Below, in pieces: positions 20,913 to 31,979 of a stretch of DNA of 64,000 nt. Position numbers and translations under genes: made by a program. Under the pieces are notes generated by a model. It was not told where the DNA came from. It saw only the letters and a program-made list of their open reading frames with translations, and did not search any database. Origin of the DNA: Brachybacterium endophyticum (lineage in GTDB: Bacteria; Actinomycetota; Actinomycetes; Actinomycetales; Dermabacteraceae); the NCBI RefSeq assembly GCF_003130585.1, contig NZ_QFKX01000002.1:930001-994000 (forward strand), written 5' to 3'. Within the stretch, counting starts at the first letter, position 1, and each line of letters opens with the position of its first letter.

Positions 20913-20923
20913 CGCCTGCGGCG
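20913..20923. promoter_or_regulatory. Candidate ClgR-type operator upstream of clpC
   Basis: CGC-N5-GCG occurs here, and the right half extends to GCGAAC, the half-site of the actinobacterial ClgR motif; the left half is imperfect. A TACGCT -10-like hexamer follows at 20,955-20,960. This is a sequence match only. Confidence 0.4.
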
Positions 20924-20993
20924 AACAGCCGTCGATCCGCGCTCTCACTGCCGCTACGCTCGATCCATCACCACCACCCGATGGGGGAGAGAC

Positions 20994-23654
<2,661 letters not shown>

Positions 23655-23688
23655 TCGCGGGGATCGAGGAGGCCCGGAGCAGCCCGGC

Positions 23689-24507
23689 GTGAACACCGTC
23701 GCGACATGGATGACAGCGATCCAGGACTGGGTGCTGGCCGCAGGTGACACCTGGTGGGTCCAGTTCGTGGTGTTCGGCCTGTGCACCGTCGACGCGTTCT
23801 TCCCGACGGTGCCCAGCGAGTCGGTCATCGTCGCGCTGAGCTCGCTCTGGGCCTCCTCCTCGGTCCCGCCGATCTGGCTGACGGCGCTGGCCGGGTGGGG
23901 CGGCGCCTTCGCCGGGGACAACATCGCCTACCTGATCGGGCGGACCGTGGGCTGGGAGCGTTTCGGCTTCCTGCGCCGCGGTCGAGGCCTGGCGGCGGTC
24001 CAGGCCGCGGAGCGCGGGCTGGACCGCCGTGCCCTGCTGTTCCTGATGACCGCCCGCTACATCCCCTTCGGCCGCACCGCGGTGAACCTCACCGCGGGCG
24101 CCGTCCGCTATCCCTGGCGCAGATTCTGGCGTCGCTCCCTGGCGGCGACCTTCGTGTGGTCCGCCTACTCCTGCGCCATCGGCGCGATCGCCGGCAGCTG
24201 GTTCGAGGACAATCATCTGCTGGCGATCACGGTCGCCGTGGTGATCGCCGTCGTCGTCGCCCTGATCGTCGAGCGCCTGGTCTCCCTGCTCAACAATCGC
24301 CTCGATCGGCGCCACGACCGCGCGGTCGAGACCTCCGGGCAGGCGGACGCTCCCGAGCAGGCCGCGGCCGCCGTACGTGCCGACAGCGAGGACGAGTGCG
24401 CGGACGTGGACAGCGACGACGCGCAGGCGGAGCCTTCGCGTAGCGTCGAGCGCGACCTCCCCACCGACGAGGGGCACGACGGCCGAAGGGCGGCATCCCC
24501 CACATGA
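23689..24507 (+). CDS. DedA/VTT-family membrane protein
   Basis: This 272-residue polytopic protein is probably a DedA-type undecaprenyl-phosphate or phospholipid transporter. Family features seen are the FFPTVPSES segment, the GDNIAYLIGR region and the YIPFGRTAVNLTAGAVRY re-entrant segment. Residues after about 205 form an acidic, Ala-rich cytoplasmic tail. The GTG start at 23,689 has GGAG 9 nt upstream and lies 34 bp after clpC. Its stop overlaps the next start (ATGA). Confidence 0.88.
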   Translation: MNTVATWMTAIQDWVLAAGDTWWVQFVVFGLCTVDAFFPTVPSESVIVALSSLWASSSVPPIWLTALAGWGGAFAGDNIAYLIGRTVGWERFGFLRRGRGLAAVQAAERGLDRRALLFLMTARYIPFGRTAVNLTAGAVRYPWRRFWRRSLAATFVWSAYSCAIGAIAGSWFEDNHLLAITVAVVIAVVVALIVERLVSLLNNRLDRRHDRAVETSGQADAPEQAAAAVRADSEDECADVDSDDAQAEPSRSVERDLPTDEGHDGRRAASPT

Positions 24508-25013
24508 GCATCCAGCTGCGTCCGGCGCTGCCCGCCGACGTCCGGGCGATCAACGCTCTCGTGCAGCCGCTCGCCTCGCGGCAGATCCTGCTGGGCAAGG
24601 AGCTCGTGGTCTACTACGAGGCGATCCAGGAGTTCCTCGTCGCCGAGCGCGAGGACGGTGCGATCGTCGGCTGCGGCGCCCTGCACGTCATGTGGGAGGA
24701 CCTGGGGGAGGTGCGCACCCTGGCCGTCAGCGACGAGGTGCGGGGCACGGGGCTGGGCCACCGGATGCTGGAGGCCCTCCTCGAGCGGGCTCGAGCCCTC
24801 GGACTCGACAGGGTCTTCTGCCTGACGTTCGAGGTCGACTTCTTCGCGCGGCACGGCTTCGAGGAGATGGGCCCGGACCCGCTGAGTCCCGAGCTCTACG
24901 CCGAGCTGCTGCGCTCGAACGACGAGGGGATCGCGGAGTTCCTGGATCTCGCGCGGGTCAAGCCCAACACCCTGGGCAACACCCGCATGATCCGTCCGCT
25001 CGGATCACACTGA
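24504..25013 (+). CDS. argA: Amino-acid N-acetyltransferase (actinobacterial ArgA-type)
   Basis: This probable N-acetylglutamate synthase starts arginine biosynthesis. The 169-residue stand-alone GNAT domain has the acetyl-CoA loop RGTGLG near residues 80-85 and the CLTFEVDFFARHGFEEMG region, like the Mycobacterium Rv2747 type. It lacks the amino-acid-kinase domain of E. coli ArgA. It overlaps the DedA gene by ATGA and is convergent with mutY, with only 16 bp between the stops. No other arg genes are nearby. Confidence 0.85.
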   Translation: MSIQLRPALPADVRAINALVQPLASRQILLGKELVVYYEAIQEFLVAEREDGAIVGCGALHVMWEDLGEVRTLAVSDEVRGTGLGHRMLEALLERARALGLDRVFCLTFEVDFFARHGFEEMGPDPLSPELYAELLRSNDEGIAEFLDLARVKPNTLGNTRMIRPLGSH

Positions 25014-25029
25014 GCTCGCACCACCGCTC

Positions 25030-25941
25030 TCAGGGCAGGCGCACGGTCCCCTCCTCGAGGGTCGCGAGACCGTCGCGGACCAGGGAGTCGAGGCATCGCT
25101 GCGGGCGGTCGTCGGCCGTGGAGTCGGCGAGGCCGAGGACCTGATCGACGGAGGCGGGGCCCTCACGCAGCAGCGCCATGATGCGGCCCCGCATCTGCCG
25201 GTCCGTCCCTTCGAAGGCCTGACGGCGCACGGGCGGGCCCTGCTGCGCGGGGCGCCCCGCCGTGAACCACCGGCACCGGGAACTCAGCGGGCAGGCGTCG
25301 CAGCGTGGGGAGCGAGCCGTGCACACGAGCGCCCCGAGCTCCATCACGGCCTGGTTCCAGCGCACCGATCGAGCAGGGTCCTCGGGCAGGACGTTCGTCG
25401 CGAGCGCTCTCTCGGATGCGGTGAAGGCGGCACCGGGGGAGGCCTCGCCCCTCACGCTGCGCACCAGCACCCGGCGGATGTTCGTGTCGGCGACTACCGC
25501 CCGCCCGTGATGCGCGAAGGCCGTCACGGCGCCGGCGGTGTACTCGCCGATGCCCGGCAGGGCACGCAGGGCCTCGGGACCCCGCGGGACCTCACCGTCG
25601 TGATCGGTGACGATCGCGTGCGCGCAGTCCTTCAATCGCAGCGCGCGCCGTGGGTAGCCCAGTCGGTCCCAGGCGCGCAGCACCTCGGCGGTCGGTGCCT
25701 CGTCCAGGTCGCGCGGGGTCGGCCAACGGTGCATCCACTCCAGCCACCGTGGCAGCACCCGAACGACCGGGGTCTGCTGCAGCATGATCTCGGAGACCAG
25801 GATGCTCCAGCTGCTCGTATCGTCGTGGCGCCAGGGGAGGTCCCGGCCCGCGACGGTGAACCAGTCGATGACCGCGTCGATCGCGGTGTCGTCGAGGATC
25901 TCCTGCGGGGCATCGGGGAGGCTGCTGGCGGGGGCGGGCAC
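25030..25941 (-). CDS. mutY: A/G-specific adenine glycosylase
   Basis: It removes adenine mispaired with 8-oxoguanine. The 303-residue protein has catalytic Glu51 (SEIMLQQT), the helix-hairpin-helix LPGIGEYTAG at 128-137 and Asp152. The 4Fe-4S cluster is C-x6-C-x2-C-x5-C at Cys207, 214, 217 and 223. The C-terminal region is short, so the NUDIX-like 8-oxoG recognition domain is reduced or absent. The GTG start is preceded by TACCGT and exactly 6 nt, which indicates a leaderless mRNA. Confidence 0.93.
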   Translation of the reverse strand: MPAPASSLPDAPQEILDDTAIDAVIDWFTVAGRDLPWRHDDTSSWSILVSEIMLQQTPVVRVLPRWLEWMHRWPTPRDLDEAPTAEVLRAWDRLGYPRRALRLKDCAHAIVTDHDGEVPRGPEALRALPGIGEYTAGAVTAFAHHGRAVVADTNIRRVLVRSVRGEASPGAAFTASERALATNVLPEDPARSVRWNQAVMELGALVCTARSPRCDACPLSSRCRWFTAGRPAQQGPPVRRQAFEGTDRQMRGRIMALLREGPASVDQVLGLADSTADDRPQRCLDSLVRDGLATLEEGTVRLP

Positions 25942-26070
25942 CCCGGAACGGTACCCCAGGCGGGAGGGAGCGCGAACGCGACGACGGGGCGGGACCTGGT
26001 GGTCCCGCCCCGTCGTGGGCTGCCGCTGCTGCGGCGGTTCTTCGCGTACCGGCCGTGCCGGCGGCGCGGA

Positions 26071-26517
26071 TCAGAGCTCGCGCTGGGTCCCGCCGGTCGG
26101 GCCGCCGGCGGTGCCGGATGCGTTCTGCTGCTGGAGCAGGTCGCGGATCTCGGTGAGCAGCAGCACGTCCTCGGGGGAGGTCGGCTCGGCGTCCGGGTCC
26201 TCGCCACGGCGGATGGCGGCCATGCGGCGCGCCTTGGCCATCGGCAGCACGAACACGAAGTAGACCACCGCGGCGGTGATCAGGAACGTGATGACCGCGG
26301 AGATGACCTCACCGATGTTGACGAACGTCTTGTCGTTCGTGCCGATGACGTGGAAGCCCAGACCGATGCTGTCGGCACCTCCGGCCGCGGCGACGATCGG
26401 GTTGATGATGAAGTTGACGAAGGCGGTGACCAGAGCGGTGAACGCTCCGCCGATCACGACACCGACCGCGAGGTCGATGACGTTGCCCTGCATGACGAAT
26501 TCCTTGAAACCCTTCAT
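26071..26517 (-). CDS. mscL: Large-conductance mechanosensitive channel
   Basis: This pentameric membrane valve opens under osmotic down-shock. The 148-residue protein starts with MKGFKEFVMQGNVIDLAVG, the family hallmark. Two membrane helices (about 15-44 and 66-95) are followed by a charged C-terminal helix. The start at 26,517 is the hallmark Met, and AGGA lies about 12 nt upstream. The longer frame upstream is not coding. Its role complements ectoine synthesis elsewhere in the window. Confidence 0.95.
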   Translation of the reverse strand: MKGFKEFVMQGNVIDLAVGVVIGGAFTALVTAFVNFIINPIVAAAGGADSIGLGFHVIGTNDKTFVNIGEVISAVITFLITAAVVYFVFVLPMAKARRMAAIRRGEDPDAEPTSPEDVLLLTEIRDLLQQQNASGTAGGPTGGTQREL

Positions 26518-26594
26518 GGTGCGTGTCCTAACTGCGCTTCGGCGCGGGGGATGGGGTGACACAGAGGAATACGGGGAAGGACCCGCAGGGGAAA

Positions 26595-27230
26595 TTAGAA
26601 CACGAGAGCGCTCTGGAGCCATCCTTCACGCACCGCCTGGGCGACATCTCCGGTTTCGTCCGTGTCGATCGCGACCAAGACATCCTGTCCGCCCACCTGC
26701 GGTGTCCCTCCCAGCGCCCGCGAACCAGCGGAGCTCTCGGGAACCTCCACCACGGTGGCGTCGATGCGGCGTGTCCGGCCGGGGGCCTCGGTCGAGGTGA
26801 TCAGTGCCAGGGAGTCCCCGATCCCGAGCCGGGGGACCAGTGCGGGCTCGACCGGTACGGCGATCACGGCGAGGCCGGTCAGATCCGGGGCTTCGCTGTC
26901 GGCGCGCAGACGGCCCGGTGCGAGGACGGTGCCCTTCCCCAGCGCCGTGGAGAGGCGCATGCCCTTGAGGTCCTCGGTCGTGCTCGTCGAGTCCTCGGGG
27001 GCGAGTGCTTCGGAGACCTCGACGCTCCGCAGGTCCTGACTGTCCAGGACGGTCCCGGCATCCAGATCCCGCGCGGCCACCACGACGCTGCGGGTGTGGG
27101 CGGAGGCAGGCAGCAGGCCGGGTGCGAGAAGGGCGATCATCACCGCGGCGAGGAGCACGCTCAGCAGCCGACGCCGCCTGCGGACCGCGCGATGCCAGTG
27201 GGGGAGTGAGGCGTGGAGGCGTCGGAGCAT
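26595..27230 (-). CDS. SAF domain-containing secreted/anchored protein
   Basis: This 211-residue protein has a basic N-terminus (RRRRR near 17-21), a hydrophobic signal or anchor segment (about 22-42) and an SAF-like beta-clip domain (about 48-120). The pattern resembles CpaB/FlgA-type pilus-assembly proteins, but no pilus genes are nearby. The neighbours mscL and FmdB are commonly beside it in actinobacteria. TAGCGT followed by 6 nt precedes the ATG, which supports a leaderless start. The function is not established. Confidence 0.75.
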   Translation of the reverse strand: MLRRLHASLPHWHRAVRRRRRLLSVLLAAVMIALLAPGLLPASAHTRSVVVAARDLDAGTVLDSQDLRSVEVSEALAPEDSTSTTEDLKGMRLSTALGKGTVLAPGRLRADSEAPDLTGLAVIAVPVEPALVPRLGIGDSLALITSTEAPGRTRRIDATVVEVPESSAGSRALGGTPQVGGQDVLVAIDTDETGDVAQAVREGWLQSALVF

Positions 27231-27337
27231 GCGAGCACGCTACGTACGCGAACGGCCCCCGTCGGCCGCGGAGTCGCCGCTGTGGACGAGCGCGTGCTGT
27301 GGAGGAACGGCAGGACCGGCGCAGAGGTTGCCGGGCG

Positions 27338-27679
27338 TCACTCCGAGCTCGTGGAGCCCGCCGTCGCCGTCGTCTTCGAGGTGCTGGAGGAGTCCTTCGA
27401 TCCCGCCGAGTCCGAGGAGGACGCGGAGGACCCGGAGGACGAGGAGGCGGAGTCCTGCGAGGAGCCCCCCGAGTTCGCCGAGTTCGCGGAGGTCTTGGAA
27501 GCCGCGGAATCGGTCGAGTAGAAACCGGAGCCCTTGAAGACCACGCCCACGCTGTCGAAGACCTTCCGCAGCGCCTGCTCGTCGCACTCCGGGCAGACGG
27601 TCAGGGAGTCCTCGCTGAAGCTCTGGTACTTCTCGAAACGATGTCCGCAGTTCTTGCAGGCGTACACGTAGGTGGGCAC
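27338..27679 (-). CDS. FmdB-family zinc ribbon protein
   Basis: This 113-residue protein has an N-terminal zinc ribbon with two CxxC knuckles (Cys8/Cys11 and Cys29/Cys32). The usual MPTYVYACKNCGHRFE opening is present. From about residue 55 the protein is a Ser/Ala/Asp-rich tail that is probably disordered. The GTG start has AGGACTG upstream, and a TACCAT hexamer about 60 bp upstream may be the promoter. The role is unknown; homologues have been proposed as regulatory proteins. Confidence 0.85.
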   Translation of the reverse strand: MPTYVYACKNCGHRFEKYQSFSEDSLTVCPECDEQALRKVFDSVGVVFKGSGFYSTDSAASKTSANSANSGGSSQDSASSSSGSSASSSDSAGSKDSSSTSKTTATAGSTSSE

Positions 27680-27753
27680 GGGGCAGTCCTTTGCGATGAG
27701 GATCCGGGGGCGCCGTCGGCGGCGCCGGATCGATGGTACCGCCGCCCTGTGCG

Positions 27754-28434
27754 CTAACCGAGCCTCAGCAGCCCCTGCGTGGTGAGCGCGACGTGCGCGG
27801 GCCGGTCATGGGCCTCACGCGGGAGGGCACGAGCCGCCAGCACCTCCCAGGGGTGGACCACGGCGACCACGGTGCTCCCGCGGGAGTGGGCGAGGGCGCG
27901 GTCGTAGTAGCCGCCGCCGTGACCGAGCCGGGTGCCCGAGAGGTCGACGGCCAGGGCGGGGGCGAGCACCAGGTCGACCTGTGCCAACGCATCCGCGCCC
28001 AGTCGCTCGGACGTCGGTTCGGCACCGAAGCCGCGGACGCTGGCGGCCACCAGCGGTGCACGACCGTCCCAGGTGGCCCAGTCGACGCTCGCGTGCTCGG
28101 TGGGGCCGTGGCCGCCCGCGAGGCCGCCGTCCCCGGACTGTACGGGCAGGAGGACGCGTGATCCCCGGTCGAGCAGGGCGCGCACGAGTCGGCGGACGTC
28201 CGGCTCGGTCGCGGTGGGATCGAAGGCCGCCACGGTGGGTCTCGGGATCCCGTCGAGCAGGTCCATCACCGCGTCCGCGTGCGCGGCGAGCAGGGCGTCC
28301 TCGTCGACGGCGCGGTGGGAGGTCGCCGCACGCTCGGCCCGCAGCGACGTGCGCAGGGCTCGCTTCCGCCGAGCGGCCTCCCCGGCGACCGCCGTCGCCT
28401 CCTGCTGCTCGCCCGACCTCGAGATGTCGTCCAT
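27754..28434 (-). CDS. 5-formyltetrahydrofolate cyclo-ligase
   Basis: It converts 5-formyl-THF to 5,10-methenyl-THF using ATP. The 226-residue protein has the basic N-terminal helix (RRKRALRTSLRAER) and the nucleotide-binding signature LGHGGGYYDR in the C-terminal third. CATGCT plus 6 nt precedes the ATG. It is divergent from the RimJ-like gene. In many actinobacteria galU and a gephyrin-like glp gene lie between these two, and both are absent here. Confidence 0.92.
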   Translation of the reverse strand: MDDISRSGEQQEATAVAGEAARRKRALRTSLRAERAATSHRAVDEDALLAAHADAVMDLLDGIPRPTVAAFDPTATEPDVRRLVRALLDRGSRVLLPVQSGDGGLAGGHGPTEHASVDWATWDGRAPLVAASVRGFGAEPTSERLGADALAQVDLVLAPALAVDLSGTRLGHGGGYYDRALAHSRGSTVVAVVHPWEVLAARALPREAHDRPAHVALTTQGLLRLG

Positions 28435-28486
28435 CTCCCCAGCATGGCACCGCAGCAGGAGGCCGGCGCGTGGCTACGATCGATGG

Positions 28487-29113
28487 ATGCCCCATGCCTG
28501 GCCGCTCACGCTCTCCGATGCCGAGCTGACCCTGCGTCCGCTGCGTCGCCGTGATCGTCGGGCCTTCGAGATGCTGCTGGTGCGCAACCGCGAATGGCTG
28601 GCCCCGTGGGAGGCGACCGATCCGGACCGCAGCCGCGGTCGCCCCTCCCACGGTGAGCTGCTGCGCTGGGCGGAGAGGGAGGGCCGCGCCGGGCGGCATC
28701 TGAATCTGCTGCTGTGCATCGGTGGCCGTGCGGCCGGCCAGGTCAGTGCCGGCCCCATCGTCTACGGGGCGCAGTCCTCGGCCGCGATCGGGTACTGGGT
28801 GGACCACGGCCGCGCCGGCAACGGCTACGCGCCGCGGGCCGTGGCGCTGCTGATGGATCACTGCTTCGCCGAGCTCGGCCTGCACAGGGTGGAGGTCAAC
28901 ATCCGCCCGGAGAACGAGGCGAGCGTGCGCGTGGCTCGCAAGCTGCACCTGCGCGAGGAAGGCATCCGCGAGCGCTTCATCCACGTCGACGGCCAGTTCC
29001 GCGACCACCTGAGCTTCGCGCTGACGGCGGAGGAGGTCTCCTCGGACTCCGCCGGACGCGGCGTGCTCGCGCGGTACCGACGAGAACACATGAGCGCGAT
29101 GGGCGAGTCGTGA
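28487..29113 (+). CDS. RimJ/RimL-like GNAT N-acetyltransferase
   Basis: This probable protein N-alpha-acetyltransferase has 208 residues. The N-terminal beta strand (LTLRPLRRRD), the acetyl-CoA loop GRAGNGYAPRA and the NIRPENEASVRVARKLHLREEG core are all family features. TACGAT (28,475-28,480) followed by 6 nt precedes the ATG, so the message is likely leaderless. It is followed by the SepX/GLPR-like gene, a conserved pairing. The substrate is unknown. Confidence 0.88.
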   Translation: MPHAWPLTLSDAELTLRPLRRRDRRAFEMLLVRNREWLAPWEATDPDRSRGRPSHGELLRWAEREGRAGRHLNLLLCIGGRAAGQVSAGPIVYGAQSSAAIGYWVDHGRAGNGYAPRAVALLMDHCFAELGLHRVEVNIRPENEASVRVARKLHLREEGIRERFIHVDGQFRDHLSFALTAEEVSSDSAGRGVLARYRREHMSAMGES

Positions 29114-29150
29114 CCAGCTGAATCACAGCGGTGTCATTAGGGTTGGGCGG

Positions 29151-30056
29151 GTGGAGACCTTCAACCTCGGAGCAGTCCTTTTCGCGCTCCTGCTGCTCGT
29201 CTGGGTCGGCTATGCCGTCCCGCGCAGCGCCGAGCGCAGGGAACTGGTCTCGAGAGCGCGCGACGCCGTGCGCTCCCGCGATTCCCGCACCGCGCGGGAC
29301 CTCTCCGAGGCAGCCCACACCCGTCCCAGAGCCCGTGAGGTGCACGCCATGTCCGATGAACGCCTGCTGCTGAGGCCTGCCGATCCGACCGCGCGGCCCC
29401 GATTCGACACGGATCCCGGCACCCGTGTCGACCCCTTCGTCGAGGCCGGCCGACAGCGTCGCACGCTGAGGGCAGTCCTTCTCGGGCTGATCGTCCTCAC
29501 CATCGGTGTGGCCGTGCTCGCCGGGTCCTCGATCCTGCCGGTGTGGAGCGTGCTGCTGCCGGTGGTGCTGCTGGCCGGATACATCATCGGCCTGCGCCGC
29601 GCCGAGCTCGACCGCCGTGCCCGGCTGCGCCGCGCGAGCGAGCTGCGTCGCGGTGAGGACGCCCCGCAGGAGACGGAGCGGGCTGGCGCGAAGCCTGCGG
29701 ATCCGGCGCACCGCGCCGACGCTGCGGGCGAGGACACGAAGGTCCTCGCCACGGCGACCTCCGGTGAGGACGGTTCCGGGGAGCTCGGTGAGCAGATCGA
29801 GTCCGCGAGCGCCTCCATGGCGGCCCCGGGCGAATGGGTGCCGCGCCCCGTCCCCAGGCCCACCTACACGATGCGCGGGGACGTCGAGGACCTCGCGACG
29901 CGTCACGCGGCCCACCGTCACGCGGTGGCTCCGCAGCAGGTGGCCCTCGAGGTCGAGACCGTGGACGTCGCCGACGAGGCGCTGCGCGAGGACCCCGAGG
30001 CGCCGAAGGCCGACGAGCTCGGACTGAACGAGATCCTCGCCCGCCGCCGCGCCTGA
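29151..30056 (+). CDS. SepX/GLPR-like membrane protein (putative division/polarity factor)
   Basis: This 301-residue protein has one N-terminal membrane helix (about 7-24), a charged cytoplasmic stretch, two more helices (about 106-125 and 128-147) and a long Ala/Glu-rich cytoplasmic tail. The tail contains the conserved-looking WVPRPVPRPTYTM segment near 242-254. Topology and position after a RimJ-like gene match Streptomyces SepX and Corynebacterium GLPR, which interact with the divisome. This assignment rests on my memory of the neighbourhood. TAGGGT and 7 nt precede the GTG start. Confidence 0.6.
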   Translation: METFNLGAVLFALLLLVWVGYAVPRSAERRELVSRARDAVRSRDSRTARDLSEAAHTRPRAREVHAMSDERLLLRPADPTARPRFDTDPGTRVDPFVEAGRQRRTLRAVLLGLIVLTIGVAVLAGSSILPVWSVLLPVVLLAGYIIGLRRAELDRRARLRRASELRRGEDAPQETERAGAKPADPAHRADAAGEDTKVLATATSGEDGSGELGEQIESASASMAAPGEWVPRPVPRPTYTMRGDVEDLATRHAAHRHAVAPQQVALEVETVDVADEALREDPEAPKADELGLNEILARRRA

Positions 30057-30085
30057 GAATTCTCACGCCGACCACAGGAGACCGA

Positions 30086-30949
30086 GTGACCGCAGCAGAG
30101 CAGATCCTTGAAGCTGCCGAGGCCGCCGCAGGCCTCGCCGCCGACTACGTGCGGGGCCTCGACCGCAGTGCCCTGCAGCGCGAGTACAAGAACGACAGCC
30201 ATGACATCGTCACCGCTCACGACCGCGCGTGCGAGGAGATCATCGTCCGTGAGCTCGCGCGCCGGGTGCCCGGAGCGCGGATCGTGGGCGAGGAGGGCGG
30301 CGAGCGCCGGCCCGTCGGCGAGAACACCGGCGCGCACGACGAGATCGCACGCATCGACGGTGAGGTGACCTTCTACGTCGACCCGATCGACGGCACCAGC
30401 AACTTCGCCGCCGGTCTGCCGTTGTTCTGCGTCTCGATCGGCGCTGCGATCGACGGCGAGCTGGTCGCCGGCGTGATCGACGCCCCGATCCTCGGCGAGG
30501 TCTTCTCCGCGGCCGACGGGCCCCTGCGCATCAACGGCGCGGAGGTCGAGCCGCGTCGCACCCTCGACGCCAGGGACGCCCTCGTGCTCACCAGCTACCC
30601 GGGCTATCGTGCCCATCGCGAGCTGCCCGAGGTCGCTGCCGGGCACGCGCGGCGTCTGGCCGACGGCGTCTCCGCCGTGCGCAACCTCGGCTCGGCCGCG
30701 ATCGAGCTGGCCTACGTGGCCGCCGGCCGGGCCGATGCGACGATGCTGCCCTCGATCAACGCCTGGGACGTGGCGGCGGGCTTCCACCTGGTCCAGCGTG
30801 CGGGCGGCAGCCTGCGCACCTGGCCCGGCACCTCGGGACAGGACCGCCCCGTCCAGGAGCAGCCCGCCTACGTCGCGTGCACGGGACCCGAGAGGCTGGG
30901 GGTCCTCGATCAGCTCATGGACGAGGTCCAGGCCGCCCGCGAAGGCTGA
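30086..30949 (+). CDS. Inositol monophosphatase family protein
   Basis: This Mg-dependent phosphatase of the FIG/IMPase superfamily has 287 residues. Metal-binding motifs are GEEGGE, DPIDGT (Asp99-Thr104) and the late NAWDVAAG. AGGAG (30,076-30,080) lies 5 nt before the GTG start. It could hydrolyse inositol-phosphate, histidinol-phosphate, PAP or fructose-1,6-bisphosphate; the sequence does not decide. It is 29 bp downstream of the SepX-like gene. Confidence 0.88.
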   Translation: MTAAEQILEAAEAAAGLAADYVRGLDRSALQREYKNDSHDIVTAHDRACEEIIVRELARRVPGARIVGEEGGERRPVGENTGAHDEIARIDGEVTFYVDPIDGTSNFAAGLPLFCVSIGAAIDGELVAGVIDAPILGEVFSAADGPLRINGAEVEPRRTLDARDALVLTSYPGYRAHRELPEVAAGHARRLADGVSAVRNLGSAAIELAYVAAGRADATMLPSINAWDVAAGFHLVQRAGGSLRTWPGTSGQDRPVQEQPAYVACTGPERLGVLDQLMDEVQAAREG

Positions 30950-31046
30950 GGGCGATGCCCGCGCTGTGATCCTCGTCAAGGGGGCCGGGAGCGGTCGTGA
31001 GCACCGCGTTCGCGATGCTAGGCTTGACTGGTCGCTCAGGCGGCGC

Positions 31047-31119
31047 GGGGCTTTAGCTCAGTTGGTAGAGCGTTTCGTTCGCAATGAAAAGGTCAGGGGT
31101 TCGATTCCCCTAAGCTCCA
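31047..31119 (+). tRNA. tRNA-Ala (anticodon CGC)
   Basis: The cloverleaf folds fully: acceptor GGGGCTT/AAGCTCC, D stem GCTC/GAGC, anticodon stem TTTCG/TGAAA with loop TTCGCAA, and T arm AGGGG-TTCGATT-CCCCT. The anticodon CGC reads GCG. The G3-U70 pair, the alanine identity element, is present. CCA is not encoded. TAGGCT at 31,019-31,024 is a likely -10 element. Confidence 0.95.
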
Positions 31120-31133
31120 CGGAAGTACAGAAG

Positions 31134-31170
31134 GCCCCTCACCTGGACGGTGAGGGGTCTTTCTCGTTTC
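31134..31170 (+). terminator. Intrinsic terminator after tRNA-Ala
   Basis: A 10-bp stem (31,134-31,143 with 31,149-31,158) with a 5-nt loop is followed by the T-rich TCTTTCTCGTTT. This is one of the few classical U-tract terminators in the window. Confidence 0.85.
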
Positions 31171-31226
31171 GATGAACCTGAGTGCGTGTAATGCGAGCTG
31201 AGCTCGAGAGATACCTTGCGGCGCAG

Positions 31227-31586
31227 TTATCTTCGGACGCCTAGTCCATGCTGTCCGTACCGGTACAGCCTCATCGACCTCACCCGTGGGGCCGGATGCG
31301 GTGACTGGAACGCTGTCTCTGGTGGCGGCGTGATCCATGTCAGGCTGACCCCCGACCTGTCGCCGTCGGTATCGGCAGCGTGCCGGCTCCTGATGGCAAC
31401 GAAGTATCTGGTCCCCGGGGTCAGCTCAGAAGTGGCGAGGAACGCTTCGGCCCAGTCCAGCACTTCGTGGATGTCGTCGCACTGCACGTCGTGCATCTCG
31501 ACGTAATCGTAGGGATCGACGTAGGAGATGCCGTCGAACGTCGGAGGCCGAACGAAATCGTCGTGACTTGGCGAAGCTCTAGCCAC
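31227..31586 (-). CDS. Hypothetical protein, accessory region
   Basis: I do not recognise this 119-residue protein. Its composition looks like a real folded protein, acidic with many aromatics (DPYDYVEMHDVQCDD, EVLDWAEAFL, TRYFVAIRSR). Codon use is less GC-rich than in the core genes. No convincing Shine-Dalgarno sequence or leaderless promoter precedes the GTG at 31,586, so the true start may be further in. It is the last of three small minus-strand genes. Orphan immunity-type proteins are one possibility. Confidence 0.5.
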   Translation of the reverse strand: MARASPSHDDFVRPPTFDGISYVDPYDYVEMHDVQCDDIHEVLDWAEAFLATSELTPGTRYFVAIRSRHAADTDGDRSGVSLTWITPPPETAFQSPHPAPRVRSMRLYRYGQHGLGVRR

Positions 31587-31645
31587 TCGGCGCGGTGACG
31601 CGTCCGGACTTCAGCGGGAGTTGGGGCCGTCGACGTCGGGGGAGT

Positions 31646-31861
31646 TCACGAATCCTCAGGAAAGTACCCGGTGCAAGGGTCGATCTCCCGAAGCCAGTCG
31701 GTGATCAGCTCGACGTGCTCGCGATGACTGAACGGCTCTGGGCCCGGCCGGCCGACAGCGAATCCCGAGCTTGGATGGGGCCCGCACAGTGCCGAATAGT
31801 GATAGCTGCCGCCTTGGCCCTTCTCGACTTCGAACTCCTGCCCATCCACCTCTACACGCAT
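31646..31861 (-). CDS. Small hypothetical protein
   Basis: This 71-residue acidic protein is of unknown function. Residues include GQEFEVEKGQGGSYHY and HVELITDWLREIDPCTGYF. GGGAG lies 6 nt upstream of the ATG at 31,861 and TAGGTT lies further upstream, which supports expression. No membrane segment is seen. It lies between two other unknown minus-strand genes in the low-GC accessory region. Confidence 0.6.
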   Translation of the reverse strand: MRVEVDGQEFEVEKGQGGSYHYSALCGPHPSSGFAVGRPGPEPFSHREHVELITDWLREIDPCTGYFPEDS

Positions 31862-31979
31862 TGTGGCTCCCATCGTGTCGGCCAACCTAGCGCTCGAGCG
31901 GGTTAGTTCGGGCCGAACTCCTGCGAGAACGCGTTCACGAACGTTACTGCAGCGCCTGGGGTTAGCCAGGTTTCTGGGG

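Noticed and set aside
31047..31119. tRNA-Ala 3' end as integration site with a downstream duplicate
   Set aside because: I searched by eye for the TTCGATTCCCCTAAGCTCC end through 38 kb and saw no copy.
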